A stretch of DNA of 64,000 nt. Source: CAWDDA01 sp963813345 (lineage in GTDB: Bacteria > Acidobacteriota > Blastocatellia > RBC074). A program made the translations under genes and the position numbers. The stretch covers positions 186,001 to 250,000 of the forward strand of contig CAWEYR010000030.1 in the NCBI GenBank assembly GCA_963813345.1, read 5' to 3'. Positions 45,055-55,576 of the stretch are shown here, one piece after another. Numbering within the stretch: position 1 is the stretch's first letter; every line of letters begins with the position of its first letter. The notes beneath the pieces were generated by a model, which was not told the origin of the DNA, searched no databases, and saw only the letters and a list, made by a program, of their open reading frames with translations.

Positions 45055-46794
45055 ATGCAATTCGCACAATCTGCCATCTCGCTTCTTCTTTTCGCTATTG
45101 CATCGTTTCTGCAACCCGCTCAATCTGCCGATCTGATTCTTCACAACGGCGCGATATATACCGTCAACACGCGCCAACCCTGGGCTGAAGCGGTAGCGAT
45201 CAAGGGCGACAAGATAGTTGCAGTTGGTGCAGACAAGGATGTCCTCCGATTGCGAAGCGCACAGACGAGAGTAATTGATCTCGAGCGACGCTTCGCGCTT
45301 CCCGGATTCAACGACAACCATGTCCACTTCGCGCAGGCTGCGGCCTTTCTCGAATTCAACATCATGGCGGTCGGCACCCAGGATGAATTCCTTCGTCGTT
45401 TGCGGGATGTGACCTCGAAATTGCCCGAAGGTGAGTGGGTCCTCGGAGGCTATTGGGGCGCTTACGATCAATGGGCCGCTGGCAGCGCGGGCGGAGCAAA
45501 ACGCACGCCCTTTGTTCCTGACATGTCGCGCGCTGATCAAATCACCCGAAAGTATCCGGTATTCATTCGAAAGTTCGACGACAGCGAGTTTGCAGCCAAT
45601 ACCGCTGCACTCTCGGCCGTTGGCGTTGACCCATCGAATCCGATTGCGTCGGACGTCGAGTTCGTGCGCGACGATCGTGGTCGACTGACCGGAATCATGC
45701 GTGGCAGAGGAGTGAGCAGGTTGTTCGCATCGAAGGTTCCACGTCGCTTCTCGCATGCGCGGCGAGTCGAGCAGACGCGGCGTGCGCTCGCTGAGATACG
45801 AAAGTTCGGCGTCACGAATGTCAGCGACATGTCTGATGACGAGCAGCTCGAAATTTACCGCGAGCTGCGCGATCGCGGAGAACTGACTGTGCGCATTCAT
45901 TTCCGGTACGGGCTCGATCGGTGGAAAGAACTTGCGGACAAGGGGATCAAGGTAGGTTCCGGCGATGAATGGATTCGTCTTGGCGCGCTCAAGGGACACA
46001 TTGATGGAATCATGGGCACGAGCACTGCCCGGTTCTTTGAACCTTATTCGAACAATCCATCGAGTCGCGGCCGCTGGCGTCCGCTGATGGTCGACGATAA
46101 AGGTAATTTCGTTGAAGGTAAGTTTTTGGGCTACATGCTCGATGCGGACAAGGCTGGGTTGCAGATGACCGTGCACGCGATCGGTGATGAAGCCAACCAC
46201 GTGCTCCTGAACTACCTGGAAGAAGTTGAAAAGAAGAATGGCGCGCGTGACCGACGGTTCCGCCTGGTGCACGCGCAAGTGATTGCACCGGAGGATTTCA
46301 AACGGCTGGGCAAGCTTCGTGTCGTCGCGGAGGTGCAGCCATTTCATCTGAGCGATGATATGCGCTGGATGGAGGAACGCATCGGCGCCACAAGAAACAA
46401 GGGCGCATACGCCTTCAAAACGATCAAGGCGAGCGGAGCGATCCTTACGTTTGGAACTGATTGGCCCGGAACGTCAGCTGCGGAGTACCCGATCAATCCA
46501 ATGTTCGGCCTTTATGCCGCCGTAACGCGCCAGACGCTTAAGGGCGAGCCGCGTGGCGGCTGGTTTCCGGATGAGAAGATCGGTATCGAAGATGCGATCA
46601 AGGCTTACACCTTGAACACTGCGTACGGAAATTTTGAAGAAGCGCAGAAGGGCTCGATAGAAGTGGGGAAGGTTGCCGATGTGGTAGTTCTATCGAAGAA
46701 CCTCGTGCGAATTCCATCGGACGAGATTCTGAAGACCGAGGTGATTCATACGATCGTTGGCGGAAAAGTCGTCTACAGTTCGAAAGGGATGTAG
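45055..46794 (+). CDS. Exported amidohydrolase, YtcJ-like
   Basis: 579 residues with a signal peptide (MQFAQSAISLLLFAIASFLQPAQSA). Metal-dependent hydrolase fold: FALPGFNDNHVHFAQ with the N-x-H-x-H ligands, later MTVHAIGDEANHVLL, LVHAQVIAPEDFKRL and FGTDWPG with the catalytic Asp. The C-terminal strand returns as VADVVVLSKN, part of the composite domain. The LAF3/YtcJ group hydrolyses unknown amides or carbamates. Complete, single gene with its own short upstream gap. Confidence 0.9.
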   Translation: MQFAQSAISLLLFAIASFLQPAQSADLILHNGAIYTVNTRQPWAEAVAIKGDKIVAVGADKDVLRLRSAQTRVIDLERRFALPGFNDNHVHFAQAAAFLEFNIMAVGTQDEFLRRLRDVTSKLPEGEWVLGGYWGAYDQWAAGSAGGAKRTPFVPDMSRADQITRKYPVFIRKFDDSEFAANTAALSAVGVDPSNPIASDVEFVRDDRGRLTGIMRGRGVSRLFASKVPRRFSHARRVEQTRRALAEIRKFGVTNVSDMSDDEQLEIYRELRDRGELTVRIHFRYGLDRWKELADKGIKVGSGDEWIRLGALKGHIDGIMGTSTARFFEPYSNNPSSRGRWRPLMVDDKGNFVEGKFLGYMLDADKAGLQMTVHAIGDEANHVLLNYLEEVEKKNGARDRRFRLVHAQVIAPEDFKRLGKLRVVAEVQPFHLSDDMRWMEERIGATRNKGAYAFKTIKASGAILTFGTDWPGTSAAEYPINPMFGLYAAVTRQTLKGEPRGGWFPDEKIGIEDAIKAYTLNTAYGNFEEAQKGSIEVGKVADVVVLSKNLVRIPSDEILKTEVIHTIVGGKVVYSSKGM

Positions 46795-46856
46795 ATCACG
46801 TTAGCCGATACTATGACGCTGCTTCGCAGCGTAATCACCGCGGAGCGGTGCAGAAC

Positions 46857-47034
46857 GTAGCCAGGGGTTGAGTCTTCGAAAACCCCAATGGTTCCATTGT
46901 GCAAGGGTGTGCATCCCGGAGGGATGCGAGAAACGGACATGGTGAAACCTGCGCGTTCTCTTGCATCCCTCCGGGATGGCGATTGTCACTGGCAATCGAT
47001 CCAGGGGTCTTCGAAGACTCAACCCCTGGCTACG
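46857..47034. repeat. Nested palindrome (CCAGGGGTTGAGTC outer, GCATCCCGGAGGGATGC inner)
   Basis: Outer arms 46857-46886 and 47004-47034 match almost perfectly (GTAGCCAGGGGTTGAGTCTT). The inner pair is GCATCCCGGAGGGATGCGAG at 46911-46930 and its inverse at 46957-46978; each inner arm is itself a palindrome. It fills the convergent gap 46795-47067 between the amidohydrolase and alkaline-phosphatase genes; no gene is seen. Confidence 0.88.
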
Positions 47035-47067
47035 GTTACTTCGCACGCCTCCGACGTAGTTCCAGCC

Positions 47068-48705
47068 TTAGCGAATCGCTTGCGTGAGTACTCGACCTTC
47101 AGAGTTACTTGGCGCCGTCAGGCCCAGAATTGATGATAGCGTTGGAGCGATGTCGGCCGGGCTGCATGCTTCGTGGAAAGTTCCCTTTGCCACCCCGGCT
47201 CCCATGAAGATCACGGGGACGTGAGTGTCATACGTGTAAGGCGTACCGTGCGTCGTGCCGATTCCTTCGGCGAAGAAATAGAATGGTTGCGGAACCAGAA
47301 TCACATCGCCATTTCTGGAAGGGTAGAAACCCTTCACAACGGTGCGCGCGACAGCAGAATCCGGGTAGGTACGATTGAGAAGCTCGGTCTTCGTGAAGCA
47401 ATACCCTACACCTTCGATCTTAAGAGCTGCGGCGCACGCCGCTGTTTCCACGTCGCGCATTGATACCTTCTGGCGCTGGGCGATCTTCTCATCAAAATAA
47501 AGATTCCCGTTCACCCATTGCGCTACCCAGGGACCTTCACCAAAACGGGTCTTTAATTCCTCTTCGACTGCATCGGGAGCGCGTCTCGCACCAATTCTTC
47601 CGCCGTAGCCCATCTCACGCACGTGCTCAGGAATAGGAGCAACTCCGTGATCTGCCGTTAAAACAATCAGTGTCCGGCCCGCGCCGATCTTCTTGTCGAG
47701 ATATTCGAAGAACGCTGCGAGCAATCTGTCAGTTCTCAGCGTGACATCCTGTACTTCCGGGCTGTATGGGCCGTAGGTATGACCGATCAGATCATTTGCT
47801 GAAAAGCTGATTGTTAGCAGATCCGTGGTATCGTCTGCACCGAGCCCCTCGTTCTCGATAGCCGTTTTTGCGAACTCAATCAGATGCTCGTTTGCAAAAG
47901 GCGTGTATTCGAAACGGACATAGAACCTGGTCCCGGGTTTCGTTTCCCCGCCATCGATCGTGTATGGAAAATCCTTGCCGGTAGTTGCCGCCTCCTCAGA
48001 AACTTCGTTCTTGCGAGAACGGCTATAGCTCTCCTCTGGAAGTAAGCGTTCCCACTTCTTCCCGAAGTAGCGGTCAGGTCTGACATCAGTGTTGAACTTT
48101 TGCACCCACGACGGAAGCTCGGGGAAATAGTATGTGCTTGAAACAAACGTGCCAGCGGTCGCGCTGAACCAGTAAGCTCCATTCGGACGCTTCCCGGCAG
48201 GCAAAATTGCCGATCTGTCCTTGTAAGACATTCCAATCACCTTAGCCTGCCCGTTCGTCGCGAGGCGCAACTCGTCTCCGACTGTCGACCCGACGAGTCG
48301 TCCCGGAGACATACCTGGCGCATCTGCTCCCGCCCCCAACAACCTGACTTTGGAATCCGCTACACTTGTAACTCGTCTCGCTGAGCCGCGCTCGTACCAT
48401 TCGTTTCCAACGATTCCGTTCATCGAGGGCGTAGCGCCACTCATGAAGGTTCCATGACCGCAGGCCGTATACGTAGGCGTATGCAGGTAGTTCGCATTCG
48501 TGAAGACTGCGCCGGTAGAGAGCATTCGGCGGAATCCTCCTTCGACGAACTGATCCTGGAAACGCGTCAGATAGTCCGCTCGAAACTGATCGATCATTAT
48601 TCCTACGATGAGCCGTGTCTGACTTCTATTCTGTGCTGGAGCTGGAGCCGGACCAGGCAAAGTCACGAGCGAAAAAGCAAGCAACGTGATTAGTGTTCTC
48701 TTCAT
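47068..48705 (-). CDS. Exported alkaline phosphatase / phosphodiesterase-family protein
   Basis: 545 residues starting MKRTLITLLAFSLVTLPGPA (signal). PafA-like order: VGIMIDQFRADYL with a metal-binding Asp, HTPTYTACGHGTFMSG with the catalytic Thr nucleophile position, SFSANDLIGHTYGP with the D-x-x-x-H pair and VLTADHGVAPIPEH. It should hydrolyse phosphomonoesters or diesters in the periplasm. Normal length for the family. No pho-box-like element could be identified. Confidence 0.9.
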   Translation of the reverse strand: MKRTLITLLAFSLVTLPGPAPAPAQNRSQTRLIVGIMIDQFRADYLTRFQDQFVEGGFRRMLSTGAVFTNANYLHTPTYTACGHGTFMSGATPSMNGIVGNEWYERGSARRVTSVADSKVRLLGAGADAPGMSPGRLVGSTVGDELRLATNGQAKVIGMSYKDRSAILPAGKRPNGAYWFSATAGTFVSSTYYFPELPSWVQKFNTDVRPDRYFGKKWERLLPEESYSRSRKNEVSEEAATTGKDFPYTIDGGETKPGTRFYVRFEYTPFANEHLIEFAKTAIENEGLGADDTTDLLTISFSANDLIGHTYGPYSPEVQDVTLRTDRLLAAFFEYLDKKIGAGRTLIVLTADHGVAPIPEHVREMGYGGRIGARRAPDAVEEELKTRFGEGPWVAQWVNGNLYFDEKIAQRQKVSMRDVETAACAAALKIEGVGYCFTKTELLNRTYPDSAVARTVVKGFYPSRNGDVILVPQPFYFFAEGIGTTHGTPYTYDTHVPVIFMGAGVAKGTFHEACSPADIAPTLSSILGLTAPSNSEGRVLTQAIR

Positions 48706-48752
48706 AGGTACTTCCGAATTTTTCCGTGTATTTCTGATACGACTAGATACGA

Positions 48753-49496
48753 CTATTCATTATGTTCCGCAGATTCAAAGCATGCCAGGAATTCGCGGTT
48801 TCCATCAGCGCCGCGAATTGGCGACTCCAGAATCCCTCGCGTTCGCAATCCAAGCTCCTCAGCAAACGCGATGACTTCTTTAACAACTCGATCCTGAGCC
48901 GCTGGATCGCGAACGATTCCACCTTTGCCTACTTCGTGCCTTCCCACTTCAAACTGTGGTTTGATGAGGGTAATGATTGATGAGACCGGCTTGCTGAGCG
49001 GCGGAATCACCGGAAGGATCATTGTCAGCGAAATGAATGACACATCTACCACGATCAAATCAAAGCGGGTGTCAAAATCATCGGATTCAAGATAACGCGC
49101 GTTAACTTTTTCCCGGACATCGACGCGCGGATCGTTGCGCAGCTTCCAATCAAGCTGTCCGTAACCTACATCCAGCGCCACAACGCGCTCCGCGCCTCGC
49201 TGCAACAGGCAATCTGTAAAGCCTCCAGTGCTGGCTCCGATATCGAGACATATCCTGCCTCCAACATCGATTCCAAAATGATCAAGTGCTGCCGCGAGCT
49301 TGATTCCCCCGCGGCCAACAAACGGCGGTGAATCCTTCAGCCGCAGCGGTGCATCAACGTCGATCACCTGGCCTGGCTTGTCGATCCGGCGGTCGTTGCT
49401 CAAAACCACGCCGGCGAGAACGAGCGCCTGAGCTTTCGAGCGTGTTTCGGCGAGGCCTCGATCGACGAGCAGCTTGTCGATCCGCTCTTTCTTCAC
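48753..49496 (-). CDS. tlyA: TlyA-family rRNA 2'-O-methyltransferase/hemolysin-like protein
   Basis: 247 residues with GTG start 49496. N-terminal S4 RNA-binding domain (ERIDKLLVDRGLAETRSKAQ), then a Rossmann methyltransferase with CLDIGASTGGFTDCLLQ, DVGYGQLDWKL and LIVVDVSFISLTMILP. Family members methylate 16S and 23S rRNA. The start overlaps the stop of the MBL gene (GTGA), so the two are coupled. Confidence 0.92.
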   Translation of the reverse strand: MKKERIDKLLVDRGLAETRSKAQALVLAGVVLSNDRRIDKPGQVIDVDAPLRLKDSPPFVGRGGIKLAAALDHFGIDVGGRICLDIGASTGGFTDCLLQRGAERVVALDVGYGQLDWKLRNDPRVDVREKVNARYLESDDFDTRFDLIVVDVSFISLTMILPVIPPLSKPVSSIITLIKPQFEVGRHEVGKGGIVRDPAAQDRVVKEVIAFAEELGLRTRGILESPIRGADGNREFLACFESAEHNE

Positions 49497-50122
49497 TTCG
49501 TCTTGAGAAATGGATTGAACTGTTTCTCCCTCCCAATAGTAGTCGCTGGCCCATGGCCCGGAATGACTTCGGTCTCGTCAGGCAGCGCCATCACCTTGCC
49601 GTGCAGTGAATCCATGATCTCATCGAATGATCCACCCCACAGGTCCGTCCGCCCGATGCTTCCAAAAAACAGCGTGTCTCCCGCAAAGAGAGTCCCGCCG
49701 TTGCCGTGAAAGCACAGGCTTCCCGGTGTGTGACCTGGCGTGTGATACACCTTGATTCTCACCTCGCCCGTTCCGAGCTCATCACCCTGATCAAGGTGCG
49801 CATCTATTTCTGTCATTGGCGGTGCAGTTACGCCCAGGAGGCGGGCCTGCATCGGAAGCGCTTCATATAGAAACAGGTCGGCATTGTGGAGATATACCGG
49901 AGCCGATGTTGCTTCTTTGATTTCCTTGAAGCCGCCGACGTGGTCGATGTGGCCGTGCGTGGCGATGATGTACTTCGCAGTCAGATTGTGTCGCGCCAGA
50001 TGCTCGAGCACCGTTGGCACGTCGTCGCCCGGGTCAATAACAATTGCCTCTCGCGTTTGTTCGGATCCGAGGATCGTGCAGTTGCATTCAAGCATACCTA
50101 CGGGAAATGTCTCTACAATCAT
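49493..50122 (-). CDS. Metallo-beta-lactamase-fold hydrolase (GloB-like)
   Basis: About 209 residues from ATG 50122 (MIVETFPVGMLECNCTILG). The dinuclear zinc motif is ATHGHIDHVGG, with later ligands in YHTPGHTPGS, FAGDTLF and VIPGHGPAT. This is the short hydroxyacylglutathione-hydrolase-like form common in bacteria. The start was preferred over an upstream in-frame one since it begins at the first beta strand. Confidence 0.92.
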   Translation of the reverse strand: MIVETFPVGMLECNCTILGSEQTREAIVIDPGDDVPTVLEHLARHNLTAKYIIATHGHIDHVGGFKEIKEATSAPVYLHNADLFLYEALPMQARLLGVTAPPMTEIDAHLDQGDELGTGEVRIKVYHTPGHTPGSLCFHGNGGTLFAGDTLFFGSIGRTDLWGGSFDEIMDSLHGKVMALPDETEVIPGHGPATTIGREKQFNPFLKTK

Positions 50123-50129
50123 GAAAACC

Positions 50130-51200
50130 TCAAACCACCTTCTCCCACTGTTGTCGCGCGCTTGCACGAATGATGGCGTCGATCACGCGCTGGCATTTCA
50201 GTCCGTCGTCGAAAGTTGCTGCGTTCTGGACCTTCGATTCTTCCTTTTGCAGCGCACCTATAGTCTTGCCGGCCAGATGATAAAAGGACCTCGCCCATTG
50301 ATTATCCGGCACGCCGTCAATCCCGCGCGCAGGGTCAGGTGGTGTCAGATCTTCGAAGGGTGAATTGAAACCCTGGGCCGCAAGCAACTTCTCGTTGTCG
50401 AGAATTATCGTTCCGCGCTCTCCCGCGAGAGTCAGCTCGTTCGTTCCTCCGCTTGCCTGAACTGCAGTCAATGTCACAGTCCCAAGCGCCTGACTGTCGC
50501 TGAATCTAAACAGAAATGAGCAGTAGTCATCTGTTTCGACCTGGCGCGGGCTTTTTGTCTCAGGATCGACGCGCATCGGGACAATGGTGGCAACGCTCGA
50601 CGTAACAGCATCGATGTCGCCGAAGAGCCAGCGCAGAGTATCAATCGCGTGCGAGCCGAGAGCTCCGAGCAGCCCTCCTCCAGCGCTCTTCTGCGACCAC
50701 CAGTTCCAGGGACGGAGTGCCGAATGACGAAAACCCGCGGCAACTGTCATCGAGACGTGATAGAGCTTGCCGAGATAGCCTTCATCGACGAGTTGTTTCA
50801 TTCGCTGATATGTAGGGTTGAATCGAAGCTCGTGATCGATGATCGCGAGTTGATCGGGCCGTTCTTGTGCGGCGCTCGTCATCTCGAGAGCTTCGCCGGC
50901 TGTCATCGCCATAGGTTTTTCGCAGATGACATGCTTGCCTGCGGTAAGTGCTGCAAGGGTTGCCGGATGATGAGTATTCGGCGGAGAGCTGATTACGACG
51001 AGGTCCACTTCGGGAAGGGTGACGAGTTCATCCCACGATTGGACCGCACGCAACGAGAATTCCTCGGCCATTCGCTTCGCGTTCTCGATGCGGCCACTTG
51101 TGACTGCCACCAGTCGCGCGCCTGCGATTGCTTTGAACACTGGCGCCTGCGTTGTGCGCGCGAACCCGGTTCCGACTAATCCAATTCCGATTGTTTTCAT
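50130..51200 (-). CDS. Gfo/Idh/MocA-family oxidoreductase
   Basis: About 356 residues from ATG 51200 (MKTIGIGLVGTGFARTTQAP), where the Rossmann GxGxx(A/G) motif starts. CEKPMAMTAGEALEM carries the family E-K-P with the catalytic Lys. The C-terminal domain includes GGGLLGALGSHAIDTLRWLFG with the conserved His. NAD(P)-dependent sugar or inositol oxidation is typical. The upstream extension runs into a repeat and is not counted. Confidence 0.92.
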   Translation of the reverse strand: MKTIGIGLVGTGFARTTQAPVFKAIAGARLVAVTSGRIENAKRMAEEFSLRAVQSWDELVTLPEVDLVVISSPPNTHHPATLAALTAGKHVICEKPMAMTAGEALEMTSAAQERPDQLAIIDHELRFNPTYQRMKQLVDEGYLGKLYHVSMTVAAGFRHSALRPWNWWSQKSAGGGLLGALGSHAIDTLRWLFGDIDAVTSSVATIVPMRVDPETKSPRQVETDDYCSFLFRFSDSQALGTVTLTAVQASGGTNELTLAGERGTIILDNEKLLAAQGFNSPFEDLTPPDPARGIDGVPDNQWARSFYHLAGKTIGALQKEESKVQNAATFDDGLKCQRVIDAIIRASARQQWEKVV

Positions 51201-51205
51201 CCTGC

Positions 51206-51320
51206 CCTGGGAGCGCCAGGCTCCAGCCTGGCGCGCCAGCGTGAATGGATCAGTAGCCCGACCGTGAAAGGTGCATTGAGCTTGCCGACGCATGACAGTG
51301 TCGGAGCCATCCCTCACGGT
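51206..51320. repeat. Family G and F palindromes
   Basis: CTGGGAGCGCCAGGCTCCAGCC with a partner GGCTGGAGCC-type arm at 51206-51240 (family G), then AGTAGCCCGACCGTGAAAGG at 51252 with CCCTCACGGTCCGG at about 51310 (family F). Two unrelated families lie side by side. Confidence 0.75.
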
Positions 51321-53330
51321 CCGGTGCTTTGCCACCGGCCAGGTTGCGAGGCAACGCATCGCCGTTCCAGCCTCACGCTCGAGTCGCTCAAAGCTGCGCT
51401 CCGCCTTAGCTTGCTATCGTCAAATCCGAATACGTTTGCAAAAAACGCCAACTCTTCATCGAGGGCGCGTTTGATGTTTGCTGCCTGACGGAATCCGTGC
51501 TGCTCGCCTTCAAAGGCCACATACTTCACGAGGATTCCTTTGCTCTCGAGCGCTGCGACCATCTTCTCTGCCTGATCAGGTGGAACAATCTTGTCCTCCA
51601 GCCCCTGAAAGAATATCACCGGCGCGCTCATTCTCTCTGCAGAATGAATTGGAGAACGCTGCCGGTATAGCTCGCGCTCGGCAGGATATGGGCCTATGAG
51701 CCTGTCCAGATATCGGGACTCGAACTTGTGCGTGTCCTTTGCAAGCGCCTCGCAATCGCTGACGCCATAATGGCTCGCGCCCGCCTTGAATACATCCTTG
51801 AAAGTTAAGGCGCACAAAGTTGTGTATCCACCGGCGCTTCCGCCGGTGATCGCGAGGCGCTCGAGGTCGACGCGTCCTTCGCGCGCGAGATGAAGCGCGC
51901 CGTTTGCGCAGTCATCGACATCGACAATACCCCATTTGCCATCGAGTCGCTCGCGATACCGACGGCCGTAGCCCGTGCTTCCTCCATAATTGACATCCAG
52001 CACGCCGATGCCTCGGGTCGTCCAGAACTGAATTCCAACGTGCAGTCCAGGGCTCGTCGCTGCTGTTGGGCCACCGTGACTCATAACGACCAGCGGAGGC
52101 CGTTCTCCTTCGGGGGCCACGTACTCCGGATTGCGCGGAGGATAGAAAAAGGCGTGAGCTGTCGTGCCACCTGTTGTTTCGAACTCAATGGGTTCGGCCA
52201 CAGAGATGTAAGCCGGGTCGATCTCGAGGCTGCTGGCACACTTCAGAACCTCAATCGGATATCCGGTTGAACTACGTGAACGAATATCGATGCTTACAAT
52301 CGAGCTTTCCTCGACAGGTGACGAGGCAACGACGACAGCACGGCCGGAATCGACTCGTATGCTTCCAATTGATGTGTAGGTTGTATTGATCTCCTCCAGT
52401 TTTCCCGTTCGAGTGTCGAGGATCGCGAGCTTGTCTTGTCCCTTTCTCGTGACTATGCAGACAATGCGGTCACCCGCTGCAAACCCATACATCCGCATCC
52501 CGAATACCCACTGCGGGCGACCGAATTCAGCCTCCATTGGAGCCAGTGCTTCGATCTGATCATTTACATTTCGATACAGATTCCACCAGCCCGTGCGATC
52601 GGAGACGAAGTGAAGCACGCCATCGGGTGACCACTCGGGTTGGAAGATTGATTCGCTCACGCTTCCGGCCACGAGCGTTGCATTCTCAAGCGATCCGTCA
52701 CGAGCAATATCGGCAACATACAATTCGGTACCGTCCCACGGCATGTTCGGATGTTGCCACTCAAGCCAGGCCAGACGGCTGCCATCAGGGCTGAGGCGGG
52801 GTGACGAGTAGAAATCGCTTCCTGTGGCAAGCGTCTGTGGTTCACGAGTGCCGTTCAAATCAATAGCTACGAGCTCATTCACCGCTTCCCGTGACGACTT
52901 ACGGTGGTCTTCTCGAACACAGATGAAACGGTCACGCCCGAGACTTTCGTCGAAGATACCATCGGCGTATCGCAGCTCGTCGGCTGGTGTCAGCGCGCGC
53001 GGCACTACTCCTTTACGCTGTCAGATACAATCGCTGGTCGCTGAAATTGGAGAAGACTATCCGGCCCTTTGCGACAGCATATGCGCCGCCTCCATACTCG
53101 TGCACGCGCGTCCGCGCACTCATGTCGGGCGGAAGGACGTCTTCTTCCTGTCCGTCTGCGGTTCGCCTGACAATCGCGTAACGTCCTCGCTCTGCAGGCC
53201 GCATCTCGATCCAATAAATGTCATTCCCATCAAGCGCAGTGCTTCCAAGTCCGATGGTTCCCTGAACGATCAGGTCGGATGAGATTGGCGATCTCCACGA
53301 GCCATACGGTGCTGTTTTTACAATCGCCAT
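51314..53330 (-). CDS. S9-family prolyl oligopeptidase-like peptidase, one frameshift
   Basis: Starts at ATG 53330 (MAIVKTAPYGSWRSPISSD). A beta-propeller N-terminal half precedes an alpha/beta hydrolase with ITGGSAGGYTTLCAL (Ser), QGLEDKIVPPDQAEKM (Asp) and GEQHGF (His), the complete triad. The frame shifts +1 near 53008 (FSDQRLYL, then QRKGVVPRALTPADELRY). Rejoined length is about 672 residues. The last 30 residues (VRLERRCVASQPGRWQ...) run into the flanking repeat and probably exceed the true end. Two bases separate it from the amidase upstream. Confidence 0.88.
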
Positions 53331-53332
53331 AA

Positions 53333-54768
53333 CTATGCGGAGACAGGCGGCCGTCGCTCACTCCATGGACGTGCCGCTTCGAGCTGGGCAGCGAGTCTGA
53401 AGAGAGTGGCTTCGTCTCCAAATCTTGCTGCGAATTGCGTTCCGATCGGTAGTCCGGCGGCGTTCCAGAAGAGTGGAACTGACATTGCCGGCTGGCCGGT
53501 AGCATTGAACAAAGGCGTGAAGGGACAGAAGAGGCCGGAGCGGCGCAACGGGAAAGTTGGATCATCTGGTGGAGCGTCAAAGGAACCAAGGGGCGGTGGA
53601 GGCTCTGCCAGCGTCGGAGTCAGCATAACGTCGTACTTTTCGAAGAGCGCCGCGATTCTGCGTGAGTAGACCTGAAGGATCTGGACCGCGAGCAGATATT
53701 GCGGCGCAGTTCTGCGGTGTCCCATCGCCAATAGAGCTTGCGTCAGCGGCTCGAGCTCACCATCCGCAGGCTTTCTGCCGACGGCGTATGAAAGGCTCTC
53801 GATCAACCACGCATTGCCCGCGGCCCAATGCGTCATGAATGCATCGACCAGCATGTCCGGGTTGATCGACATCTCACGGAACGTCGGAACTTGTTCCACT
53901 TCATGCCCAGATCCGCGCAGAGACGAGCCGCGTCTTCCACTGCCTCAATGCAATCAGGAGCTACCTCCGCGCCCGATGGAGGTGACGTAACAAGTGCAAT
54001 GCGCAGCTTGCCTGGAGGCGCGCCGACTTCTTCAAGGAACGGTCGCGCCGGAGGAGGGGCATAGTAAGGATCGCCCGCCTGCATGCCTGACGTCGCGTCG
54101 AGCAGAGCCGCACTATCGCGTACCGAGCGCGTGACGGCGTGCTCGGCTACGAGACCTCCGAAGACATCACCGAAATCAGGGCCAAGAGGGTTTCTGCCAC
54201 GAGTCGGTTTCAGCCCGAAAACGCCACAGCACGAAGCGGGAATGCGAATCGACCCGCCTCCATCGTTGGCATGAGCCGCTGGCACCATTCCAGAAGCTAC
54301 GGCGGCAGCCGATCCTCCACTCGATCCCCCGGGTGTACGGCTCACATCCCATGGATTTCGGGTAGCACCGAATAGCCGAGGCTCCGTCGTTGGAAGAATC
54401 CCGAACTCAGGCGTATTTGTCTTCCCGACTGTAATCAGACCCGCACGTTTGTACCGGGCAACGAGCTCGCTGTCGTGATTCGGCACAAAGTCCTGCAGGT
54501 ACCTCGATGCGCACGTCATGCGCACGCCGTTGAATGCAGCCTGCAGATCTTTCAGAAGAAAAGGCACGCCTTTGAACGGACCGTCAGGGAGAGGAGACTT
54601 TGCCGTCTCGCGTGCCAGCTCAAACATCGGCGTGACGACGGCATTGAGTGTGCCGTTCACCTTTTCGATTCGTTCGATGGCCGCGTCTACGAGCTCGAGC
54701 GGCGTGACCTCGCCTTTGCGCACGAGGGACGCAAGCGCCATGGCGTCAAATGGAGTGGGCCCATCCAT
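53333..54768 (-). CDS. Amidase, one frameshift (missing base)
   Basis: Amidase-signature enzyme, about 479 residues. Starts MDGPTPFDAMALASLV; catalytic Lys in FLLKDLQ; Gly/Ser stretch RTPGGSSGGSAAAVASG with the cis-Ser and nucleophile Ser; LKPTRGRNPLGP. The frame changes near 53900 (ARLCADLG, then EVEQVPTFREMS) and here the sign is one base missing, at CTGGGCATG, where CTGGGCCATG would restore the reading. This is the only break of that sign in the window. The S9 gene follows closely and the pair may process peptides or amides. Confidence 0.87.
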
Positions 54769-54874
54769 TTTGGTAGCTCCTTACGAGTGGATGATGTGTG
54801 CAGAACTGTCAGAGTGCGCATTATGCACCCCCTGACAATGCGATTGCGAGTCGCGGCGTTATAATGCATCGCGA

Positions 54875-55516
54875 ATGGACAAGCTCCTCGAGACACGGCG
54901 CGAATACAGTTCTCGACCACTCGATGAAGAATCGGTGAATAGCGATCCGATCAAACAGTTCGAGCTCTGGTTTGAAGAGGCCGTGCGCGCCGGGCAGATG
55001 GACCCTGAAGCGATGACGCTCGCGACTTCGCCTGGTGACGGGCGCGTCTCGGCGAGAATCGTTCTTCTGAGAGGCTGTGATCAGCGCGGATTTGCTTTCT
55101 TTACGAATTACACGAGCCGCAAGGGTCAGGAACTTGATGAGAATCGATCAGCCTCTCTCGTCTTCTATTGGTCGACGCTCAATCGTCAGGTTCGGATCGA
55201 GGGGCAGGTGCAGAAGGTTGATGCGGACGAGTCGGAGGCATATTTCCGGAGCCGACCGCGCGGGAGTCAGCTGGCCGCGTGGGCTTCGCCGCAGAGCGAT
55301 GTGATCGAGAGCCGCGAGGAACTCGAGATTCGTTTCGAGGAAGTCGAAAAGCGTTTTGAGAACAGCGATGTACCATGTCCACCTTTCTGGGGCGGATATC
55401 GCGTCAATCCGCACTCGATCGAGTTCTGGCAGGGCCGGGAGAGCCGGTTGCACGATCGGATCATATACCGCCGCAGTGAAAGTGGTGAGTGGACGAGAGC
55501 TCGACTTGCACCTTAG
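54875..55516 (+). CDS. pdxH: Pyridoxamine 5'-phosphate oxidase
   Basis: 213 residues, FMN enzyme making pyridoxal 5'-phosphate. Seen: EAMTLATSPGDGRVSARIVLL, FFTNYTSRKGQELDEN, VRIEGQVQKVDADESEAYF and the C-terminal PHSIEFWQGRESRLHDR with the substrate Arg/His pair, and the end RLAP typical of PdxH. Complete and in its normal length. Divergent from the amidase gene. Confidence 0.95.
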   Translation: MDKLLETRREYSSRPLDEESVNSDPIKQFELWFEEAVRAGQMDPEAMTLATSPGDGRVSARIVLLRGCDQRGFAFFTNYTSRKGQELDENRSASLVFYWSTLNRQVRIEGQVQKVDADESEAYFRSRPRGSQLAAWASPQSDVIESREELEIRFEEVEKRFENSDVPCPPFWGGYRVNPHSIEFWQGRESRLHDRIIYRRSESGEWTRARLAP

Positions 55517-55573
55517 CGAGTTTAGAGTACAAGCCTTAGCTTGCCCGCGCGTTTAAAGCTTGAACATAGAGTA
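55517..55573. repeat. Diverged family A pair
   Basis: TTTAGAGTACAAGCCTTAGCTTG and TTTAAAGCTTGAACATAG between pdxH and the deacetylase resemble degenerate arms of the family A palindrome. Confidence 0.55.
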
Positions 55574-55576
55574 GCC

